A DNA stretch of 8,672 nucleotides from Phenylobacterium sp. GTDB taxonomy: Bacteria; Pseudomonadota; Alphaproteobacteria; Caulobacterales; Caulobacteraceae. Below the pieces are notes generated by a model. The model did no database searches. It saw only the letters and a program-made list of their open reading frames with translations, and was not told where the DNA came from. The stretch covers positions 1 to 8,672 of the forward strand of contig JAQVDF010000046.1 of the NCBI GenBank assembly GCA_028698405.1, given 5' to 3'. This document shows positions 1 through 6,813 of the stretch, piece by piece; position 1 is the stretch's first letter; every line of letters starts with the position of its first letter. The translations under genes were made by a program, and so were the position numbers.

Positions 1-156
1 ACGCTCACCTTCACCTTCGACGCGCAGGGCGAGCACACCGGCATCGCCGAGCTGCTGCGGCGGCTGAACGCCCACGGCATCGACTTCAAGGACCTGCAGA
101 CCAAGGAGAGCTCCCTAGAGGAGATCTTCGTCACCCTGGTGAGGCGGCGCGCATGA
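1..156 (+). CDS. ABC transporter ATP-binding protein, C-terminal end (partial)
   Basis: Only the last 51 codons are present, open at the left edge and ending at TGA 154-156. The peptide ends with the pattern [15 protein letters not shown], the usual C-terminus of ATPase subunits of drug/polysaccharide-type ABC-2 exporters (YadG/CcmA-like), where a mixed alpha/beta tail follows the nucleotide-binding domain. Walker A, Walker B and the signature motif lie outside the window, so the ATPase call rests on this tail and on the neighbour. The stop overlaps the start of the downstream permease (ATGA, 153-156), which is typical of translationally coupled ATPase/permease pairs. It would sit on the cytoplasmic face and drive export by the permease. 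The substrate is unknown. Confidence 0.8.
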   Translation, partial: TLTFTFDAQGEHTGIAELLRRLNAHGIDFKDLQTKESSLEEIFVTLVRRRA

Positions 157-914
157 ACCTCTATGCGGTGAAGGCCATCTTCCTGTTCGAGATGGCGCGG
201 TGGCTGCGCACCCTGATGCAGTCGCTGGCGGCGCCGGTGATCACCACCAGCCTCTACTTCATCGTCTTCGGCTCGGCGATCGGCGGCCGTATTCAGGAGG
301 TGGACGGGGTGAGCTACGGGGCCTTCATCGTGCCCGGGCTGATCCTGCTCTCGATCCTGACCGAGAGCATCTCCAACGCCTCGTTCGGCATCTACATGCC
401 GAAGTTCGCAGGGACCATCTACGAGGTGCTGTCGGCGCCTGTTTCGGCCTTCGAGGTGGTGCTGGGCTACGTGGGCGCTGCGGCGACCAAGTCGGTGCTG
501 CTGGGCCTGATCATGCTGGCCACGGCGAGGCTCTTCGTGCCCTACGAGATCGAGCATCCGCTGGTGATGGGCGCGATCCTCGTGCTGATCGCGGTCACCT
601 TCTCGCTGTTCGGCTTCATCATCGGCGTCTGGGCGGACGGCTGGGAGAAGCTGTCCATCGTGCCGATCCTGGTGGTCACGCCGCTGACCTTCCTGGGCGG
701 CAGCTTCTATTCCATCGACATGCTGCCGGAGTTCTGGCGCACGGTGACGCTGTTCAATCCGGTGGTCTACCTGATCTCGGCCTTCCGCTGGAGCTTCTAC
801 GGCGTCTCGGACGTCGACGTCGGGACCAGCATCGGCATGACGCTGATGTTCATGGGCCTGTGCCTGACGGCGATCTGGTGGATCTTCCGCACCGGCTACA
901 AGCTGAAGAGCTAG
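153..914 (+). CDS. ABC-2 type transporter permease (YadH/NodJ-like)
   Basis: A 253-residue integral inner-membrane protein, the normal length for an ABC-2 permease with six membrane spans. Hydrophobic segments are visible near residues 23-43, 55-75, 103-125, 136-160, 168-185 and 228-246. The family signature is clear: the cytoplasmic-loop pattern [17 protein letters not shown] (residues 91-107) and the later [16 protein letters not shown] (180-195) followed by [12 protein letters not shown] (202-213). The ATG is chosen because it overlaps the ATPase stop by four bases and has a GAGG Shine-Dalgarno sequence at 141-144, eight bases upstream. It should form a homodimer with two copies of the upstream ATPase and export a lipid, polysaccharide or drug-like substrate; which one cannot be told from sequence. 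Its stop codon overlaps that of a small convergent gene. Confidence 0.92.
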   Translation: MNLYAVKAIFLFEMARWLRTLMQSLAAPVITTSLYFIVFGSAIGGRIQEVDGVSYGAFIVPGLILLSILTESISNASFGIYMPKFAGTIYEVLSAPVSAFEVVLGYVGAAATKSVLLGLIMLATARLFVPYEIEHPLVMGAILVLIAVTFSLFGFIIGVWADGWEKLSIVPILVVTPLTFLGGSFYSIDMLPEFWRTVTLFNPVVYLISAFRWSFYGVSDVDVGTSIGMTLMFMGLCLTAIWWIFRTGYKLKS

Positions 915-1042
915 GCCGTCAGCGCCAGGACGAGGGCGAAGACGCCGGCGGCGAAGGCGAGCACGGCGAGGAGGCCGAGCGGCGAGCTCCGGCGCGCCTT
1001 GGGCTCGGCGTCCTTCTCGGCGAACGGGATGGTGGTGGCCAT
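911..1042 (-). CDS. 43-residue single-pass membrane protein, unknown function
   Basis: A small minus-strand gene reading [18 protein letters not shown], then a Ser-Ser-Pro turn, then one hydrophobic helix (about residues 22-42, rich in Leu, Ala, Val and Phe) that runs to the C-terminus. Every sense codon ends in G or C, matching the strong third-position bias of the neighbouring real genes. A GGAG Shine-Dalgarno sequence lies seven bases before the ATG, and a promoter-like element lies further upstream (1091-1118). The charged, basic N-terminus before the helix suggests a cytoplasmic N-terminus with the helix in the inner membrane. I recognise no family. The stop (TAG, 913-911) overlaps the stop of the convergent ABC permease. 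It may be a small membrane-protein partner or regulator, but that is only a guess. Existence as a gene is fairly well supported; the role is not. Confidence 0.66.
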   Translation of the reverse strand: MATTIPFAEKDAEPKARRSSPLGLLAVLAFAAGVFALVLALTA

Positions 1043-1090
1043 GACGCGACTCCACGGGTTGTGCCGGCGTGGGACAAGGCCGGCGGTCCT

Positions 1091-1118
1091 GAGCCAGCAG
1101 CGGCAAGCCGGGCGCCAA
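1091..1118 (-). promoter_or_regulatory. Candidate housekeeping promoter for the small membrane protein gene
   Basis: On the minus strand, TTGGCGC (1118-1112) is followed after 13 bases by GCTGGCTC (1098-1091). Against the Caulobacter consensus TTGaCgS-N10-14-GCTANAWC, the -35 differs at one of seven positions and the -10 at two of eight. A start near 1085 would give a leader of about 43 bases that includes the GGAG site. Found by eye; chance matches are easy in GC-rich DNA. Confidence 0.35.
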
Positions 1119-1121
1119 CGC

Positions 1122-1151
1122 TTGCCGTCCGGTTCGGGGCTCGGCTAAGCC
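1122..1151 (+). promoter_or_regulatory. Candidate promoter of the flavin oxidoreductase gene
   Basis: TTGCCGT (1122-1128) and GCTAAGCC (1144-1151) are separated by 15 bases, one more than the usual Caulobacter range. The -10 element sits inside a small hairpin sequence, TCGGC-TAA-GCCGA (1141-1153). Only seven bases separate the -10 from the ATG at 1159, so transcription would start at or next to the initiation codon. This agrees with the lack of a Shine-Dalgarno sequence and suggests a leaderless mRNA. Confidence 0.4.
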
Positions 1152-1158
1152 GATAGCC

Positions 1159-2250
1159 ATGACCTCGCCCTACGATCCGCTCTTCCAGCCGCTCGAGTTC
1201 GCCCACGGCCCGGCGATGCCCAACCGCTTCGCGCTGGCCCCGCTGACCAACCTGCAGAGCCACCCGGACGGGCGGCTGTCGGAGGACGAGTTCCGCTGGC
1301 TGACGCTGCGGGCCAAGGGCGGCTTCGGCCTGACCATGACCTGCGCGGCCCACGTGCAGCGGGTGGGGCAGGGCTTTCCCGGCCAGCTCGGCGTCTGGTC
1401 CGACGACCACCTCGAGGGTCTCTCGCGGCTGGCGTCGGCGATCAGGGCCGAGGGCAGCGTCGCGGTCGTCCAGTTGCACCACGCCGGCATGCGCTCGCCC
1501 AAGGAGCTGATCGGCCAGGCGCCGCTCTGCCCTTCGGACGACGAGAAGACCGGCGCGCGGGCGCTGGCCGAGGACGAGGTCGAGCAGCTGATCGAGGACT
1601 TCGTGGCCGCCGCCGTGCGGGCCGATAGGGCCGGCTTCGACGGCGTCGAATTGCACGGCGCCCACGGCTACATCCTGGCCCAGTTCCTCTCGCCCGAGAT
1701 CAACCGCCGTACCGACCGCTTCGGCGGCTCGCTGGAGAACCGCGCCAGCGTCATCTACCGGATCATCGACGGCGTGCGGGCCCGCTGCCGCGCCGATTTC
1801 TCGCTCGGCCTGCGCCTGTCGCCGGAGCGGTTCGGGCTGAGGATGGGCGAAATCCTGCAGGTCGCCGCCAAGGTGCTGGCCGACGGCCGACTCGACTACC
1901 TCGACATGTCCCTGTGGGACGTGACCAAGGAGCCCAACGAGGACGAGTTCAAGGGCCGCAGCCTGATGTCCTGGTTCACCGAGCTCGACCGGGGAACCAC
2001 CCGGCTCGGCGTGGCCGGCAAGATCATGCGGCCGGATGACGCACTGGCCTGCCTGCAGGCCGGTTGCGACTTCGTGTTCATCGGCCGGGCGGGGATCCTG
2101 CACCACGACTATCCGCGCCGGCTCCGCGACGATCCCGCCTTCCAGCCGGTCGGCCTGCCGGTGAGCGCCGAACACCTGCGGCGCGAGGGGCTGGGCGAGA
2201 CCTTCGTGAACTACATGCGCACCTGGGCGGGGTTCGTCGCGGACGACTGA
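1159..2250 (+). CDS. Old Yellow Enzyme family NADH:flavin oxidoreductase
   Basis: A 363-residue single-domain TIM-barrel FMN enzyme, the expected size for an OYE-like ene-reductase without the extra FAD/NAD domains of 2,4-dienoyl-CoA reductase. It is expected to use NAD(P)H to reduce activated C=C bonds of enones or related electrophiles in the cytoplasm. Visible hallmarks are FALAPLTN at residues 24-31, with Thr30 near the flavin; QLHHAG at 105-110; the substrate-binding stretch HGAHGYILAQFLSP at 166-179, with His166, His169 and Tyr171 at the OYE pair and proton-donor positions; the RTDRFGGSLENR segment at 184-195; and the FMN-phosphate-binding FIGRAG at 307-312. The physiological substrate cannot be inferred. 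The start is the first Met of a good N-terminus (DPLFQPLEF); no Shine-Dalgarno sequence is present and the mRNA may be leaderless. The gene appears monocistronic. Confidence 0.93.
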   Translation: MTSPYDPLFQPLEFAHGPAMPNRFALAPLTNLQSHPDGRLSEDEFRWLTLRAKGGFGLTMTCAAHVQRVGQGFPGQLGVWSDDHLEGLSRLASAIRAEGSVAVVQLHHAGMRSPKELIGQAPLCPSDDEKTGARALAEDEVEQLIEDFVAAAVRADRAGFDGVELHGAHGYILAQFLSPEINRRTDRFGGSLENRASVIYRIIDGVRARCRADFSLGLRLSPERFGLRMGEILQVAAKVLADGRLDYLDMSLWDVTKEPNEDEFKGRSLMSWFTELDRGTTRLGVAGKIMRPDDALACLQAGCDFVFIGRAGILHHDYPRRLRDDPAFQPVGLPVSAEHLRREGLGETFVNYMRTWAGFVADD

Positions 2251-2355
2251 CGCCCGCGTTCGACAACCTTTGCGCGCGCAATCGAACCGTTAACGCCTTG
2301 TCCCGTACGGCTTTGACTTAAAGCCTAGTTTTGCCGGTCGGGGCGCGAAGGCGGA
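2251..2355. other. Intergenic region with a 12-base palindrome and candidate kinase promoter
   Basis: This 105-base gap holds a perfect 12-base palindrome, TTGCGCGCGCAA, at 2270-2281; a GTTAAC hexamer at 2289-2294; and a weak promoter-like pair, TTGTCCC (2298-2304) and ACTTAAAG (2316-2323), 11 bases apart. The stretch 2311-2332 is more A/T-rich than its surroundings, as expected of a promoter. The palindrome has no loop or T-run, so it is not a standard terminator. Confidence 0.35.
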
Positions 2356-4581
2356 ATGGATTCGACGAGCCTGCTCAAGGAAAACTTCGAGCCGACGCGC
2401 ACGCCTTATCAGCTTACGCTGGCGACATTGCTGTCTCATCGCAGGGCCTACCCCCTGTCGGACCTGGCGGCGGGCTCATGTATTGCGCTCTTGGGGTCGC
2501 CGGTGTTCGGCGCCGTGTTCGCTGTGCTGGCGATGTGCTGGACCCTTGCCGTCGAGCAGCTGCTGACGCGCTGGCTTGCCCGGTCCGAGGGCGTCGATTC
2601 CGACAGGGGCCTGTGGCGACTGGGAATACTGATCGGCGCCCATTCGACCTTCTGGGTCGGCGGCCCGACCGTCTTCAGCCTGACGACCGACACGCCGGGC
2701 GCCCTGGCCTACGCGGCCGTCGCGGCGATGATCCTGATCGCCCTGGGCGTCTCCATGGGATGGGTCTCGCGTCTGATCTTCTACGCGATGGTCTCGCCCG
2801 GCGTGCTGGCGCTCCTCACGCTCGCCGCCGTCAAGGTGCCTCCGCACCAGCTCGCCGGCGTGGTGCTCGGCCTGGCCATGCTGGGCATGACCCTGCTGCT
2901 GATCCAGTCGGGCACTTCCCGGGTCATCGCCGGCTGGAACGAGACCGAGGAACAGAAGCGGCTCGCCATGCTGGAGCTGCGCGACGCGCTGGCCAGGTCC
3001 GAGGTCGTCGAGCGGCGGCTGCGGATGGCCACCCAGATCGCCGGCCTGCACGTCTACGAGGTGGACTACGTCAACCGGCGGCTGACCAGCCTGGGGGCCG
3101 AGCAGGACTTCTACGAGGCGCCGCTGACCTACCAGCAGATGTGGGACGACCCCTTCGTCAGCGTGCATCCCGACGACCTGGAGTGGGTCAAGGCCGCCTG
3201 GGCGCGCTACGAGCAGGAGGGCGCGCCGTTCCGCGTCGAATACCGGGTGCGGCGCTCCGACCACCGGGAGATGTGGGCCTACGCGGTCGGCGAGATCCGC
3301 CGCGACGCCCACGGGCGGCCGATCAGCCTGGTGGGGGCCATCCAGAACATCACCGAGCGCAAGCAGAACGAGCTCACCCTGATGGAGGCGCGCGACCTGG
3401 CCGAGGCCGCCAGCCGCGCCAAGAGCGAATTCCTGGCCACGATGAGTCACGAGATCCGCACGCCGATGAACGGCGTGCTGGGGATGGCCCAGGCGATGGC
3501 CCGCGACGAGCTCTCGCCTGCGCAGCGCAAGCGGCTGGAGGTGATCGCCAAGTCGGGCGAGACCCTGATGGCCCTGCTCAACGACATCCTCGACCTGGCC
3601 AAGGTCGAGGCCGGCCGGCTGGAACTGGAGGACGGCGAGGTCGACGTCGCCCAGGTGGCCCGGGTGGCGCTGGAATCCTTCGTGGCCCAGGCCAGCGAGA
3701 AGGCTCTGATGCTGTCGGTCGACGTCGCGCCCGAGGCCGAGGGGGTGTTCAAGGGCGACCCGGTGCGGGTCGGCCAGATCCTGCGCAACCTGGTGTCCAA
3801 CGCGGTCAAGTTCACCTCGCAGGGCGCCGTGATGGTCCGCATCGAGCGGCCGGGCGAAGAGCTCGTGCTGAAGGTCTCGGACACCGGCATCGGCGTCACG
3901 CCCGAGCAGCAGGCCCGGCTGTTCGAGGCCTTCGTGCAGGCCGACGCCTCGACCACCCGCCAGTACGGCGGTTCGGGCCTGGGGCTGGCGATCGTCCAGC
4001 GGCTGGCGCGCAAGATGGGCGGTCGGGTCGAGGTCAGCAGCACACCCGGCTCGGGCTCGACCTTCATCGTTCGGCTGCCGCTGTCCTTCCTGCGGCCGAG
4101 GGCCGTGGAGAAGGCCGCCGATGCTGCCGAGATCGCCGAGGCGATGCCGCAACTGCGGGTGCTGGCCGCCGAAGACAATCCGGTCAACCAGCTCGTCCTG
4201 AAGACCCTGCTGGACCAGGCCGGCGTCGACCTGACCGTGGTCGCCGACGGTCAGGCGGCGGTCGAGGCCTGGCGCGCCGGCGACTGGGACCTGGTGCTGA
4301 TGGACGTGCAGATGCCGGTGATGGACGGCCTCGCGGCGACCGCCGAGATCCGGCGGCTGGAGGCGGAGTCGGGGCGGGCGCCCACGCCAGTCGTCGCCCT
4401 GACCGCCAACGTCATGTCCCACCAGGAGGCCGAATACCTGGAGGCCGGGATGACCGCCGTGGTCGGCAAGCCGATCGATGCGGCGCAGCTGTTCCGCGCC
4501 ATGGAGACGTGCCTGTCGGCGCCGGCCGAGGCCGCGGGCGCGCCGGATGCGCCCGAGGCGCGCGGCGCGGCCGGCGCCTGA
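2356..4581 (+). CDS. Membrane-bound hybrid sensor histidine kinase (PAS-HisKA-HATPase-REC)
   Basis: A 741-residue hybrid kinase. Residues 37-184 contain about five hydrophobic segments (near 37-62, 88-108, 117-138, 141-160, 166-184) with little periplasmic sequence, so the membrane region itself may sense. A charged linker (195-225, likely coiled coil) leads to a PAS/PAC domain (about 230-336, ending [10 protein letters not shown]). HisKA follows, with [10 protein letters not shown] and the phosphorylated His365. The ATPase domain has the N box [10 protein letters not shown] (477-486), DTGIG (509-513) and GGSGLGLAI (538-546). The receiver (about 599-716) has Glu606/Asp607, phospho-acceptor Asp650, Thr683 and Lys705, so all catalytic residues are present. 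A 20-residue Ala/Pro-rich tail ends the protein. Signal should pass His to Asp to an external Hpt protein, but no Hpt or response regulator is in the window. The start has AAGG at 2348-2351, four bases upstream. The ligand is unknown. Confidence 0.94.
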   Translation: MDSTSLLKENFEPTRTPYQLTLATLLSHRRAYPLSDLAAGSCIALLGSPVFGAVFAVLAMCWTLAVEQLLTRWLARSEGVDSDRGLWRLGILIGAHSTFWVGGPTVFSLTTDTPGALAYAAVAAMILIALGVSMGWVSRLIFYAMVSPGVLALLTLAAVKVPPHQLAGVVLGLAMLGMTLLLIQSGTSRVIAGWNETEEQKRLAMLELRDALARSEVVERRLRMATQIAGLHVYEVDYVNRRLTSLGAEQDFYEAPLTYQQMWDDPFVSVHPDDLEWVKAAWARYEQEGAPFRVEYRVRRSDHREMWAYAVGEIRRDAHGRPISLVGAIQNITERKQNELTLMEARDLAEAASRAKSEFLATMSHEIRTPMNGVLGMAQAMARDELSPAQRKRLEVIAKSGETLMALLNDILDLAKVEAGRLELEDGEVDVAQVARVALESFVAQASEKALMLSVDVAPEAEGVFKGDPVRVGQILRNLVSNAVKFTSQGAVMVRIERPGEELVLKVSDTGIGVTPEQQARLFEAFVQADASTTRQYGGSGLGLAIVQRLARKMGGRVEVSSTPGSGSTFIVRLPLSFLRPRAVEKAADAAEIAEAMPQLRVLAAEDNPVNQLVLKTLLDQAGVDLTVVADGQAAVEAWRAGDWDLVLMDVQMPVMDGLAATAEIRRLEAESGRAPTPVVALTANVMSHQEAEYLEAGMTAVVGKPIDAAQLFRAMETCLSAPAEAAGAPDAPEARGAAGA

Positions 4582-4587
4582 GGCTCG

Positions 4588-5037
4588 TCAGCCGCCGTAG
4601 ACGATGCTGATCGTCTCGGCGATGCAGGCAGGCTTTTCCTCGCCTTCGATCTCGATGGTGCACTCGTTCTTGATCTGCAGGCCGCCGGCCTTGGGCTCGG
4701 CGCCGATCAGCTTCTGGCGCAGCCGCACCCGCTTGCCGACCCGCACCATGTTGATGAAGCGGACCTTGTCCGAGCCGTAGTTGATGCCGCGGGTCACGCC
4801 CTTGATCGGCAGCATGCCCTGCGACAGGAACGGGATCAGCGACAGGGTCAGGTAGCCGTGGGCGATCGGCCCGCCCATCTCGCGATTGGCCCGTTCGACG
4901 TCCACGTGGATCCACTGGTGGTCGCCGGTGGCCTCGGCGAACTGATTGACCCGCTCCTGGGTGATCTCCAGCCAGTCGGAGACGCCGACTTCCTGGCCGA
5001 CCAGGCCGGGCAGGTCCTTGAATTCCACCGGTTGCAT
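4588..5037 (-). CDS. MaoC-like (hot-dog fold) enoyl-CoA hydratase/dehydratase
   Basis: A 149-residue cytoplasmic protein with the hydratase-2 signature: FAEATGDHQWIHVD at residues 33-46, with the catalytic pair Asp39 and His44, followed by GGPIAHGYLTLSL at 55-67. The family performs (R)-specific hydration of trans-2-enoyl-CoA thioesters, linking beta-oxidation with polyhydroxyalkanoate or fatty-acid metabolism. The length fits a single hot-dog domain acting as a dimer. Some relatives are annotated NodN-like, and the exact acyl substrate is not deducible. The start has a strong AAGGAG Shine-Dalgarno sequence seven bases upstream (5050-5045) and a good candidate promoter at 5098-5071. The gene is convergent with the histidine kinase (six bases between the stops) and divergent from proS, so it is probably transcribed alone. 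Confidence 0.92.
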   Translation of the reverse strand: MQPVEFKDLPGLVGQEVGVSDWLEITQERVNQFAEATGDHQWIHVDVERANREMGGPIAHGYLTLSLIPFLSQGMLPIKGVTRGINYGSDKVRFINMVRVGKRVRLRQKLIGAEPKAGGLQIKNECTIEIEGEEKPACIAETISIVYGG

Positions 5038-5070
5038 CCGCGCGCTCCTTGCGAGTTTTCGAGGAGGGAC

Positions 5071-5098
5071 GCTCTAGCATGGCGCCTCGCCCGAGCAA
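5071..5098 (-). promoter_or_regulatory. Candidate housekeeping promoter of the MaoC-like hydratase gene
   Basis: Minus-strand TTGCTCG (5098-5092), 13 bases, then GCTAGAGC (5078-5071). The -10 matches seven of eight positions of the Caulobacter GCTANAWC consensus; the -35 keeps TTG and the final G. Transcription starting near 5064 would give a leader of about 27 bases carrying the AAGGAG site, so position and geometry fit well. Confidence 0.5.
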
Positions 5099-5104
5099 CC
5101 GGCT

Positions 5105-5132
5105 TTGCCTCCCGGGCCGGCGCCCTTAATAA
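5105..5132 (+). promoter_or_regulatory. Weak candidate promoter of proS
   Basis: TTGCCTC at 5105-5111 is followed by the only A/T-rich stretch in the gap, CTTAATAA (5125-5132), 13 bases later. The -10 match to the consensus is poor. If real, it places the transcript start near 5139, which excludes a TTG start at 5105 and supports initiation at ATG 5156. Confidence 0.27.
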
Positions 5133-5155
5133 GGCGGCTCGCCTATGAGGAGCCC

Positions 5156-6715
5156 ATGCAGCGAGCCCTGAGCGTTTCCCGGGTCACCGGCAACCGCGGA
5201 ACCTTTCCCGACTGGTATCAGGCTGTCGTGCGCGAAGCCGACATGGCCGAGGTCTCGCCGACCCGCGGAGCGATGATCATCAAGCCGTGGGGCTACGGCG
5301 TCTGGGAGCGCATCCAGCAGACGCTCGACCGCCGCATCCGCGAGAGCGGCCACGACAACTGCTATTTCCCGCTGTTCATCCCCTTGAGCTTTTTCGCCAA
5401 GGAGGCCGAGCACGTCGAAGGCTTCGCCAAGGAGATGGCGGTGGTCACCCACCACCGGCTGAAGCTGATCGACGGCAAGCTGCAGCCCGACCCCGAGGCC
5501 AGGCTCGAGGAGCCGCTGATCGTGCGGCCCACCTCCGAGACCATCATCGGCGACGCCTTCAGCCGCTGGATCCGCAGCCACCGCGACCTGCCGGTGCTGA
5601 TCAACCAGTGGGCCAACGTGGTCCGCTGGGAGATGCGCACCCGCCTGTTCCTGCGCACCTCGGAGTTCCTCTGGCAGGAAGGCCACACCGCCCACGCCGA
5701 CGCCGAGGACGCCCGGACCGAGACGCTGAAGATCCTGGAGATGTACCGCGAGTTCGCCGAGAGCGTTCTCGCCATGCCGGTGATCGCCGGGGAGAAGCCC
5801 GAGAACGAGCGCTTCCCCGGAGCCGACAACACCTACTCCATCGAGGCCATGATGCAGGACGGCAAGGCCCTGCAGGCGGGCACCAGCCACTATCTCGGCA
5901 CCAGCTTCGCCAAGGCCCAGAACATCCGCTTCCAGGATGAGGAGGGCCAGCTCTCCTACTGCCACACGACGAGCTGGGGCGTGTCAACCCGGCTGATCGG
6001 CGGGGTGATCATGACCCACGGCGACGACGACGGCCTGCGCCTGCCGCCGGCCATCGCCCCGCGCCAGATCGTCATCGTGCCGATGCTGCGCGACAAGCCC
6101 GAGGACGCCCAGGTGCTGGAGTACGGCCAGGCGCTGGTGAAGGCGCTGCAGGAGAAGTTCGCCCTCGGCGAGCCGATCCGCGCCCTGCTCGACACCAAGG
6201 CCCAGCGCTCGGCCGACAAGCGGTGGAACTGGGTGCGCCGCGGCGCGCCGATCATCGTCGAGCTCGGCCCGCGCGACGCGGCCGGCGGCCAGGTCACCTT
6301 CATGCGCCGCGACGCCCTGCGCGACGGCGACAAGGTGAAAAGCCAGGCGATGGCCCGCGAGGCATTCATCGAGGCCGCGCCGGCTCTGCTCGCGGAGATC
6401 CAGCAGGCGCTTTACGACGAGGCCAAGGCGCGGCTCGACTCCAACATCCGCTCCGACATCGCGACCTTCGACGAACTGGCCGAGTACTTCGGGGCCGCGC
6501 CCGCGGACGAGGACGAGGGCGGGGTGTTCAAGGGCTGGGTCCGCGCCGCCTGGTCGCGCCTTACCGGCGCCGAGCTCGAGGCCGTCGAGGAGCATCTCAA
6601 GGCTCTGAAGCTCACCCTGCGCAACGTGCCCATGGACCAGCCGGAGACGTTCGGCGCCTGCATCTTCACCGGCAAGCCGGGCGTCGAGGAAATCCTCATC
6701 GGCCGGGCCTACTGA
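5156..6715 (+). CDS. proS: Proline--tRNA ligase, archaeal/eukaryotic-type
   Basis: A 519-residue class II aminoacyl-tRNA synthetase that charges tRNA-Pro with proline in the cytoplasm. Visible elements are the N-terminal SPTRGAMIIKPWGYGVWERI (34-53), the RPTSETIIGD proline-pocket loop (124-133), motif 2 RWEMRTRLFLRTSEF (157-171), and motif 3 with HTTSWGVSTRLIGG (270-283), followed by the anticodon-binding domain. The C-terminal domain ends GRAY; a terminal Tyr is a hallmark of the archaeal/eukaryotic type. There is no INS editing insertion as in the E. coli type. Only three Cys occur (69, 269, 502), so the four-Cys zinc site of archaeal homologues is absent. ATG 5156 is preferred over TTG 5105: GAGGAG lies three bases upstream, and family members begin near this point. 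The gene is divergent from the hydratase and convergent with the acyl-CoA synthetase. Confidence 0.93.
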   Translation: MQRALSVSRVTGNRGTFPDWYQAVVREADMAEVSPTRGAMIIKPWGYGVWERIQQTLDRRIRESGHDNCYFPLFIPLSFFAKEAEHVEGFAKEMAVVTHHRLKLIDGKLQPDPEARLEEPLIVRPTSETIIGDAFSRWIRSHRDLPVLINQWANVVRWEMRTRLFLRTSEFLWQEGHTAHADAEDARTETLKILEMYREFAESVLAMPVIAGEKPENERFPGADNTYSIEAMMQDGKALQAGTSHYLGTSFAKAQNIRFQDEEGQLSYCHTTSWGVSTRLIGGVIMTHGDDDGLRLPPAIAPRQIVIVPMLRDKPEDAQVLEYGQALVKALQEKFALGEPIRALLDTKAQRSADKRWNWVRRGAPIIVELGPRDAAGGQVTFMRRDALRDGDKVKSQAMAREAFIEAAPALLAEIQQALYDEAKARLDSNIRSDIATFDELAEYFGAAPADEDEGGVFKGWVRAAWSRLTGAELEAVEEHLKALKLTLRNVPMDQPETFGACIFTGKPGVEEILIGRAY

Positions 6716-6724
6716 GGCCAGCGC

Positions 6725-6756
6725 CCTACCTCCCCCGCGCAGCGGCGGGAGGTAGG
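6725..6756. repeat. Strong GC-rich hairpin, REP-like, possible bidirectional terminator
   Basis: CCTACCTCCC (6725-6734) pairs perfectly with GGGAGGTAGG (6747-6756). Inside, CCGC (6735-6738) pairs with GCGG (6742-6745), leaving a GCA loop and one bulged C (6746): 14 base pairs in all. There is no T-run on either side. It sits between two convergent genes (proS and the acyl-CoA synthetase), the usual place for repetitive extragenic palindromes, and could stop transcription from both. Copy number elsewhere in the genome cannot be seen here. Confidence 0.6.
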
Positions 6757-6813
6757 AGCGGGGGTGGCCGCCGTGTGGGCAGGCCGATTCCCATCGTGTC
6801 GCTCCGGACCAAC

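Noticed and set aside
919..2175. Long minus-strand open frame (418 codons) opposite the flavin oxidoreductase
   Set aside because: It is antisense to a clear OYE-family gene, its peptide is low in hydrophobic-core patterns and rich in Gly/Ala/Arg/His, and it matches no family. Long antisense frames are expected in DNA with such strong G/C third-position bias.
2476..4422. Minus-strand 648-codon frame opposite the kinase
   Set aside because: Its peptide is rich in His, Gln, Gly and Asp, the usual look of an antisense frame in GC-rich genes, with no recognisable domain and no start signals.
2331..4610. Plus-strand 759-codon frame overlapping the whole kinase gene
   Set aside because: The peptide is dominated by Arg, Gly, Ala and Pro with no domain, while the overlapping frame encodes a complete hybrid kinase with every catalytic motif. 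It is a compositional shadow.
5105..5155. Extended N-terminus for prolyl-tRNA synthetase starting at TTG 5105
   Set aside because: The added residues (MPPGPAPLIRRLAYEEP) do not resemble the family, the TTG lies in a candidate -35, and GAGGAG precedes ATG 5156.
6725..6756. Classical rho-independent terminator after proS
   Set aside because: The hairpin is strong but has no T-run on either strand, so it was annotated as a repeat with only possible terminator activity.
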